From assembly GCA_902562645.1 (NCBI GenBank), contig CACETY010000013.1, positions 1 to 32,162 of the forward strand: a stretch of DNA of 32,162 bases, written 5' to 3'. The DNA is from an uncultured Pelagibacteraceae bacterium. Its GTDB lineage: Bacteria > Pseudomonadota > Alphaproteobacteria > Pelagibacterales > Pelagibacteraceae. This document shows positions 26,220 to 32,162 of this stretch, piece by piece. How positions within the stretch are numbered: the stretch's first letter is position 1; each line of letters starts with the position of its first letter. Below the pieces are notes generated by a model. That model worked only from the letters and a program-made list of their open reading frames with translations. It did no database searches and had not been told where the DNA came from. Made by a program: the position numbers and the translations under genes.

Positions 26220-27287
26220 ATGTCCGATATTAAAAAAATTAAAGATGAGTTTTTGAATAAACTAGACAGTGATTTAAATATTGAAATTTTAAATCAAATA
26301 AAAACAGAATTATTTGGTAAAAATGGAAAGATTTCTAATTCTTTTAAATCATTAGGGTCTTTGCCAAATGATGAAAGGAAAAAGTTTGCATCAGACTTAA
26401 ATTCAATAAAAGAAGAACTCCAAGAAAAAATAAATTCTAAACTTCAAGAAATTGAAATAAAAGAGATTAACTCTAAACTTGAAAATGAAAAAGTAGATGT
26501 AACATTACCGGAGAGAGAATTTAATAGAGGAAAAATACATCCTGTTTCACAAGTAATTGACGAGATATCATCAATATTTTCAGAAATTGGATTTAGCGTT
26601 GAAGAAGGGCCAGATATAGAGAATGAGCATTATAATTTTACTGCATTAAATACACCTGATAATCATCCAGCAAGAGATATGCATGATACTTTTTATTTAG
26701 ATAACAATAAGGAATTATTACTAAGAACTCATACATCACCAGTACAAGTAAGAACAATGTTAAATGGGAAGCCTCCATTTAAAATTATAGCTCCAGGCAG
26801 AACATATAGATCTGATAGTGACCAAACTCATTCTCCCATGTTTCATCAAGTCGAAGGACTTCACATTGATAAAGATATTAATATGGGCCATTTAAAAGGA
26901 TGCTTAAACTATTTTATAAAATCATTTTTTGAGGTGGACAAAATCAAAATGAGATTTAGACCAAGCCACTTTCCTTTTACTGAGCCATCTGCAGAGGTAG
27001 ACATTGGTTATGAATTAAAAAATGGAAAAATAGTTATTGGTGAGGGAGATAAGTGGTTAGAAATTCTAGGTTGTGGCATGGTACATCCAAATGTGCTTAA
27101 AAATGTAAAAGTAAATCCAGATAAATACCAAGGATATGCTTTTGGTATTGGGATAGATAGACTTGGAATGCTCAAGTATGGAATAAATGATTTAAGAGCT
27201 TTTTTTGAGACTGACTACAGGTGGCTTAACCATTTTGGTTTTGACCCATTAGATGTGCCGTCAAACTATAGAGGCCTCAGTAGATGA
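26220..27287 (+). CDS. pheS: Phenylalanyl-tRNA synthetase alpha subunit
   Basis: Catalytic subunit of the alpha2beta2 PheRS. The protein is 355 residues. An N-terminal coiled-coil (about 1-95, rich in Lys/Glu) would contact tRNA-Phe. The class II core has [20 protein letters not shown] and RDMHDTFYL, motif 2 [20 protein letters not shown], and motif 3 [17 protein letters not shown] near residues 305-321. It starts 43 bases after rplT without a visible Shine-Dalgarno. It overlaps pheT by four bases (ATGA), which would help equal production of the two subunits. Confidence 0.97.
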   Translation: MSDIKKIKDEFLNKLDSDLNIEILNQIKTELFGKNGKISNSFKSLGSLPNDERKKFASDLNSIKEELQEKINSKLQEIEIKEINSKLENEKVDVTLPEREFNRGKIHPVSQVIDEISSIFSEIGFSVEEGPDIENEHYNFTALNTPDNHPARDMHDTFYLDNNKELLLRTHTSPVQVRTMLNGKPPFKIIAPGRTYRSDSDQTHSPMFHQVEGLHIDKDINMGHLKGCLNYFIKSFFEVDKIKMRFRPSHFPFTEPSAEVDIGYELKNGKIVIGEGDKWLEILGCGMVHPNVLKNVKVNPDKYQGYAFGIGIDRLGMLKYGINDLRAFFETDYRWLNHFGFDPLDVPSNYRGLSR

Positions 27288-29692
27288 AATTTACAATAAG
27301 TTGGCTTAAAGAACATCTTGATACAAAAATACAAGATAATAGTATAATTGAAAAATTAACAGATATTGGGCTTGAAGTTGAAAGTTTTGAAAACTTAAAT
27401 TCTGACTTAGACAATTTTAAAGTAGCAAAAATAATAAATGCTGAACAGCATCCAAATGCTGATAGACTTCGAGTATGCGATGTTGATATTGGCCAAGAAA
27501 ACAATGTTAAAGTAGTATGTGGAGCACCAAATGCTAAAAAAGATCTTTTAACTGTATACGCAGGTCCAGGATCAATAATTCCAAAAAATAATATGAAACT
27601 TTCAATCAGTAAGATTAGAGGAGTTACTTCCTATGGAATGTTATGCTCTGAATCTGAATTGAATTTATCAGATGAAAGTGAAGGAATCACAGAACTAAAA
27701 ACAGCAAAGTATTCTAACAAAGTAGGCGAAAATTTTTTTAAAAATAAAAATGAAAAAGTTGTAGATTTATCGATCACACCTAATCGTCCTGATTGCTTGG
27801 GAGTAAGAGGTATAGCTAGAGATCTTGCAGCTGCTGGAGCTGGTAAATTAAAAAATATTTCCAACAGTAATATTAAAAAAAATGGATCTCAAAAAATCAA
27901 AGTTTCAATTTCAAAAGAGAAAAATCAAGGTTGTACTGTATTTGGTAGTTGCTTAATCACAGGTGTATCAAATAAAGAAAGTCCAAAATGGTTGAAAGAA
28001 AAAATTATTTCACTTGGTCAAAAACCAATTTCAGCAATTGTAGATATTACAAATTATATAATGTTAGACTTAAATAGACCACTCCATGCATATGATGCAG
28101 ATAAAATTGACAGAGAAATTATAGTAAGAAATTCAAAAAAGGGTGAAACTTTCGAGGCCCTTGATAACAAGGAGTATAAATTAGATGATAATATGTGTGT
28201 TATTTCTGATAAATCTGGAGTTTTAGGTTTAGGAGGAGTCATTGGAGGAACACGTTCTGGAACTGAGATTAATACAAAAAATATTTTATTAGAATCTGCA
28301 TATTTTATTCCTAGATCAATTAGAAAAACTTCAAAAATATTAAATATTGATACTGATGCAAAATTCAGATTTGAAAGGGGAATTGATCCTCAATCGATCG
28401 AACTAGGTTTATCAAAAGCTGCAGAATTAATATCTGAAATTTGTGGTGGTAAAATAAGTAATTTTGATGTTCAAAAAGCTGATGAATATGAAAAAAATAA
28501 AATTAAATTCAATGTCTCTTTATTTGAAAAAATAACAGGTTTTAAAGTAGACGATAATGAGATTGTAAAAATTTTAACTGATCTAGGATTTGAGGTTTCT
28601 AAGAATAAATTAGAATTAGATTTAAAAATACCTACCTGGAGACCTGATATAACTCAACCAATTGATATAGTTGAAGAAATAGTAAGAATAAAAGGATACA
28701 ATAACATAGAAACTTTAGAGCCTGAAAAAAATAAAATAAAAGATACATTAAATAAACAACAGAAACTCTTTCACTTTCTACAACGATCTGTTGCATCAAA
28801 AGGTTATTTCGAGACTGTGACTTGGTCATTTACAGATTCGAAAATAAATAATTTTTTTAAAGAAAGTCTAAAAGAAATAAAAATAGTAAATCCAATAAGC
28901 TCAGACTTAGATGTTTTACGAAATTCGATTTTCACAAATTTGACTTTTTATTTAAAGAAAAATTTAGATAGAGGGTTTAAAGATATTTCGCTGTTCGAAA
29001 TTGGACCAATTTTTAAGAATAGCAAGCCAGGTGAGCAACTGACAGTAATAGGAGCAATTAAATCAGGAAAAGTATCAAGATTAAATTGGAACGAAAAAGA
29101 AAGACCGGTTGATGTTTTTGATGTAAAAAAGGATGTTATCCAGACATTAGTCGAGGCTGGATATGATAGGAAAAGTTTCTTTATAAGAGATAAATCTCCC
29201 TCATATTATCACCCAGGCAAAGCTGGTTCTGTATATCTTGATAAGGATGATATTGAACCTGTTGCTTATTTTGGAGACATACATCCAAATATTATTAAAA
29301 AACTTGACATAAAAACCGAAGGTTTGGTTGGTTTTGAAATTTATCTGGATCATTTAAAAGAAAATAAAATTAAACTCAAAGATCAAAAACCTAATTTTGA
29401 GTACTCTGACTATCAGAAATCAGAAAGAGACTTTGCTTTTATAGTTGATAAAAATTTTAAAGCACAGGATTTGATTGAAATTATTTCATCAATTGATCAA
29501 AATTTAATTAGGTCAATTAAAATCTTTGACATTTATGAAGGTGAAAATATTCCAGACGGAAAAAAGTCAATAGCTATAAACGTTATAATTCAATCATCTG
29601 AAAAAACACTGGAAGAGACTGATCTTGAAAAAATTAATAAATTAATTATTTCAACTGTTGAAACTAAGACTGGGGCAAAAATTAGATCCTAA
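27284..29692 (+). CDS. pheT: Phenylalanyl-tRNA synthetase beta subunit
   Basis: Large subunit of PheRS, which binds tRNA-Phe and edits Tyr-tRNA-Phe. The protein is 802 residues, the full bacterial length. Domains in order: the OB-fold tRNA-binding region [19 protein letters not shown] with VVCGAPN (about 46-85), the B3/B4 editing region with [21 protein letters not shown], the B5 domain with [23 protein letters not shown], a catalytic-like core with [10 protein letters not shown], and the ferredoxin-fold anticodon-binding domain near the end ([11 protein letters not shown]). It overlaps pheS by four bases. Its stop is followed directly by the lepA start. Confidence 0.97.
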   Translation: MKFTISWLKEHLDTKIQDNSIIEKLTDIGLEVESFENLNSDLDNFKVAKIINAEQHPNADRLRVCDVDIGQENNVKVVCGAPNAKKDLLTVYAGPGSIIPKNNMKLSISKIRGVTSYGMLCSESELNLSDESEGITELKTAKYSNKVGENFFKNKNEKVVDLSITPNRPDCLGVRGIARDLAAAGAGKLKNISNSNIKKNGSQKIKVSISKEKNQGCTVFGSCLITGVSNKESPKWLKEKIISLGQKPISAIVDITNYIMLDLNRPLHAYDADKIDREIIVRNSKKGETFEALDNKEYKLDDNMCVISDKSGVLGLGGVIGGTRSGTEINTKNILLESAYFIPRSIRKTSKILNIDTDAKFRFERGIDPQSIELGLSKAAELISEICGGKISNFDVQKADEYEKNKIKFNVSLFEKITGFKVDDNEIVKILTDLGFEVSKNKLELDLKIPTWRPDITQPIDIVEEIVRIKGYNNIETLEPEKNKIKDTLNKQQKLFHFLQRSVASKGYFETVTWSFTDSKINNFFKESLKEIKIVNPISSDLDVLRNSIFTNLTFYLKKNLDRGFKDISLFEIGPIFKNSKPGEQLTVIGAIKSGKVSRLNWNEKERPVDVFDVKKDVIQTLVEAGYDRKSFFIRDKSPSYYHPGKAGSVYLDKDDIEPVAYFGDIHPNIIKKLDIKTEGLVGFEIYLDHLKENKIKLKDQKPNFEYSDYQKSERDFAFIVDKNFKAQDLIEIISSIDQNLIRSIKIFDIYEGENIPDGKKSIAINVIIQSSEKTLEETDLEKINKLIISTVETKTGAKIRS

Positions 29693-31504
29693 ATGTCTAC
29701 AGAAATCGATAATATAAGAAATTTTGCAATCATAGCTCACATTGATCATGGTAAGTCAACCATAGCTGATAGAATTATACATAGATGTGGTGGTTTAACA
29801 GATAGAGAAATGAAAGCTCAAGTACTTGACTCTATGGATATTGAAAGAGAGAGAGGAATAACCATCAAAGCACAAACCGTTAAATTAAACTATAAAGCTA
29901 AAGACGGTAAAAACTATATATTAAACATTATAGATACACCGGGTCATGTTGATTTTAGTTATGAGGTAAGTAGATCTTTATATGCCTGTGAGGGTTCAAT
30001 ATTAATTGTAGATAGTACACAAGGTGTTGAGGCTCAAACATTAGCAAATGTTTATCAAGCACTTGAAATTAATCATGAGATAATTCCAGTTTTAAATAAA
30101 ATTGATCTACCTGCATCTGATATAGATAGAACAAATAAACAAATAGAAGATGTAATAGGTATAGATACGGTAAATGCTGTTCCATGCTCTGGAAAAACAG
30201 GAGAAGGAATAGATGATATTTTAGAGCAAATTGTTCAAACTTTACCTGGACCCAAAGGAAAAAAAAATGAAAAACTAAAATGTTTATTAGTAGACAGCTG
30301 GTATGACACTTACTTGGGAGTTGTGATTCTAGTAAGAGTGATTGATGGTAAATTAAATAAAAATATGAAAATCCGAATGATGTCAACTAATCAAGAATAT
30401 ATTGTTGAAAAAGTTGGAGTATTTACACCTAAACCAAAAGATGTAAGTGAGTTGAATGCAGGTGAAATAGGATTTATTACAACAGGAATAAAAATTTTAT
30501 CAGAAACAAAAGTTGGGGATACCATTTGTGATGCAGCCCAACCTCTAAATGCTACACTTCCGGGCTTTAAACGAAGTAAACCAGTAGTATTTTGTGGTTT
30601 GTTTCCTGTTGATAGCTCTGAATATCAAAAATTAAAGGATGGATTAGCTAAATTACAATTAAATGATGCAAGTTTTTCATTTGAGCCAGAGTCTTCTTCT
30701 GCTCTGGGGCTTGGTTTTAGATGTGGTTTTTTAGGTTTATTGCATTTGGAAATAGTGACGGAGAGACTTGAAAGAGAATTTGATATTAATCTATTAACCA
30801 CAACTCCAGGGGTTGTTTACAAAATCCATATGAATAATACAGAAGTAAAAGATTTACAAAATCCATCAAGTTTACCCGACCCAACAATGATAAAATTTAT
30901 CGAAGAACCATGGATCAAGGCAACAATTATCACACCCGATCAATATTTAGGTCCAATAATGAAAATTTGCCAAGATAAAAGGGGAGTACAAACTAATTTA
31001 AGTTATTCCGGAAATAGAGCAGTTGTTAATTATGAATTGCCACTTAATGAAGTTGTATTTGATTTTAATGATAGATTAAAGTCAATGACAAGTGGATATG
31101 CTAGTTTTGACTATGAAATTATTGGTCACAAAGAAGGTGAACTTGTAAAGATGAGCATATTAGTAAATGGGGAACCTGTAGATGCTCTCGCTATGATGAT
31201 ACATAAAGATTTTGCTCAAAAAACTGGAAGAGATGTCTGTGAAAAATTGAAGGATCTAATTCCAAGACATAACTTCATGATACCAGTTCAAGCAGCTATT
31301 GGAGGTAAAATAATTGCTAGAGAAACTATCAAAGGATTTAAAAAAGATGTTTTAACTAAAATTCATGGTGGGGGTGCTGTGGACAGAAAAAGAAAACTTT
31401 TAGAAAAACAAAAAAAAGGTAAGGCTAGAGCAAAGCAATTTGGTAAAGTTGAAATTCCACAAGAAGCTTTTATTGGTGTCCTAAAAATATCAAAAGAAAA
31501 ATGA
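29693..31504 (+). CDS. lepA: Elongation factor 4 (LepA)
   Basis: Translational GTPase that acts on the ribosome during initiation, assembly or recovery of stalled complexes. The protein is 603 residues. G1 AHIDHGKST (15-23), G3 DTPGH (81-85, His85 catalytic) and G4 NKID (135-138) are present. LepA-specific blocks are [22 protein letters not shown] and the C-terminal [29 protein letters not shown]. In many proteobacteria lepA precedes the signal peptidase gene lepB. Here it follows pheT without a gap (TAAATG), so it joins the translation operon. It overlaps the next gene by four bases (ATGA). Confidence 0.97.
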   Translation: MSTEIDNIRNFAIIAHIDHGKSTIADRIIHRCGGLTDREMKAQVLDSMDIERERGITIKAQTVKLNYKAKDGKNYILNIIDTPGHVDFSYEVSRSLYACEGSILIVDSTQGVEAQTLANVYQALEINHEIIPVLNKIDLPASDIDRTNKQIEDVIGIDTVNAVPCSGKTGEGIDDILEQIVQTLPGPKGKKNEKLKCLLVDSWYDTYLGVVILVRVIDGKLNKNMKIRMMSTNQEYIVEKVGVFTPKPKDVSELNAGEIGFITTGIKILSETKVGDTICDAAQPLNATLPGFKRSKPVVFCGLFPVDSSEYQKLKDGLAKLQLNDASFSFEPESSSALGLGFRCGFLGLLHLEIVTERLEREFDINLLTTTPGVVYKIHMNNTEVKDLQNPSSLPDPTMIKFIEEPWIKATIITPDQYLGPIMKICQDKRGVQTNLSYSGNRAVVNYELPLNEVVFDFNDRLKSMTSGYASFDYEIIGHKEGELVKMSILVNGEPVDALAMMIHKDFAQKTGRDVCEKLKDLIPRHNFMIPVQAAIGGKIIARETIKGFKKDVLTKIHGGGAVDRKRKLLEKQKKGKARAKQFGKVEIPQEAFIGVLKISKEK

Positions 31505-32162
31505 TAAAAGCATTAACATTAATTTCCATAATTATAAATATTTTACTTATATTAATAATAAATAGAAAAAAAATTAAAGGTTTAGTAAATAAAAATAAAG
31601 TTCAATCTGTCAATTTAGATAAGTTAAACAAAATTTTTATAAATTCTAAAATTGATGAAAATTTGTATGGACCCCAAGACGAAGTAATTGTAAAAAATTT
31701 TTGCATTCCGTCAAATAATAAAATTGTAGGTATGACCTCAAATTATGAAGCATGGATAATTTCTTGTTTGAGCAAAATTAGTAATAAAATATTTGAATTT
31801 GGTACATGTAGTGGAAAAACCACATATCTTATGGCCTTAAATTCACCAGAGGACTCAGAAATAATATCACTCACTTTAAAACCAGAAAATCTTGAAAATA
31901 TAGAAAAAAATAATCAAGATAATAAAATTTCATATAGAAATATAATAAACGAGTCTATTTATAAAAATTTTCTTTTCACTGGTAGTAAGTTTGAAAATAA
32001 AATTAAGGTTATATTTCAGAACTCTTTATACTTTGATGAAACTCAATATACTAATTTCTTTGATCTTATTTTTATTGATGGTGGGCATACCTACAGTGTA
32101 GTTAAAAGTGATACCCAAAAGGCATTCAAAATGATAAATAAAAATGGCATTATATTATGGCA
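31501..32162 (+). CDS. Membrane-anchored class I SAM-dependent methyltransferase, 3' end cut by window edge
   Basis: The frame starts at ATG 31501 inside the lepA stop (ATGA) and stays open to the right edge, giving 220 residues. Residues 4-21 ([18 protein letters not shown]) form one membrane segment, followed by a basic stretch (RKKIKG). The methyltransferase domain has motif [17 protein letters not shown] (SAM binding), a post-I strand [10 protein letters not shown], and [21 protein letters not shown], typical of the Methyltransf_24 group acting on small molecules or sugars. Its substrate is unknown. A glycan or lipid target would suit the membrane anchor and the glycosyltransferase at the other end of this gene run, but that is inference. 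Confidence 0.8.
   Translation, partial: MIKALTLISIIINILLILIINRKKIKGLVNKNKVQSVNLDKLNKIFINSKIDENLYGPQDEVIVKNFCIPSNNKIVGMTSNYEAWIISCLSKISNKIFEFGTCSGKTTYLMALNSPEDSEIISLTLKPENLENIEKNNQDNKISYRNIINESIYKNFLFTGSKFENKIKVIFQNSLYFDETQYTNFFDLIFIDGGHTYSVVKSDTQKAFKMINKNGIILW

Noticed and set aside
30069..30386. 105-codon frame on the minus strand
   Set aside because: Antisense to the conserved GTPase region of lepA; the product is hydrophobic only because of the antisense of lepA codons.
1..32162. Insertion sequences, prophage, CRISPR array, toxin-antitoxin or defence genes
   Set aside because: No transposase, integrase, regular direct-repeat array or defence-type domain was seen; the content is core metabolism and translation.

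Overview
The window looks like a piece of a streamlined, AT-rich SAR11-type (Pelagibacterales) alphaproteobacterial chromosome. This is inferred from Lys/Asn/Ile-rich proteins, tiny or negative intergenic gaps, gltD placed before gltB, a TAXI-type TRAP transporter with a fused permease, and the absence of mobile elements, CRISPR arrays or phage genes. No stretch over 300 bases lacks a gene. The largest gaps are 15043-15219 and about 2367-2528.

Layout: (a) 1-2366, minus, 3'-truncated SUV3-like RNA helicase. (b) 2529-4487 acetoacetyl-CoA synthetase, then a TAXI solute receptor and its fused TRAP permease (4564-7604), separated by a perfect hairpin just before the permease start. (c) A minus-strand unit 8204-7608: tRNA-Arg(ACG), an unlisted 27-residue membrane peptide, and a hotdog thioesterase whose ATG overlaps the peptide stop. 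(d) 8282-14278: pyruvate dehydrogenase E1 carrying its own N-terminal lipoyl domain, an E2 that has no lipoyl domain, a gamma-butyrobetaine/trimethyllysine hydroxylase-like oxygenase, and an EamA permease. (e) 15042-14275, minus, UppP. (f) 15220-21149 gltD-gltB, the NADPH glutamate synthase. (g) 21903-21142, minus, alpha/beta hydrolase. (h) 21943 to the right edge: glycosyltransferase, thrS, infC, rpmI, rplT, pheS, pheT, lepA and a membrane-anchored SAM methyltransferase, all in tight succession.

The genes are mostly core metabolism and translation: C2/C4 acid use and pyruvate oxidation, nitrogen assimilation, cell-wall carrier recycling, and a translation operon. Many junctions are stop/start overlaps (TAATG, ATGA, TAGTG), and convergent genes overlap at their stops. 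I see no convincing intrinsic terminator. A clear Shine-Dalgarno appears before only a few genes (TAXI receptor, L20, the small peptide).

The most unusual item is the pyruvate dehydrogenase: the swinging lipoyl arm is on E1 rather than on E2. Second are the coupled 27-residue membrane peptide and the hairpin at the permease start.
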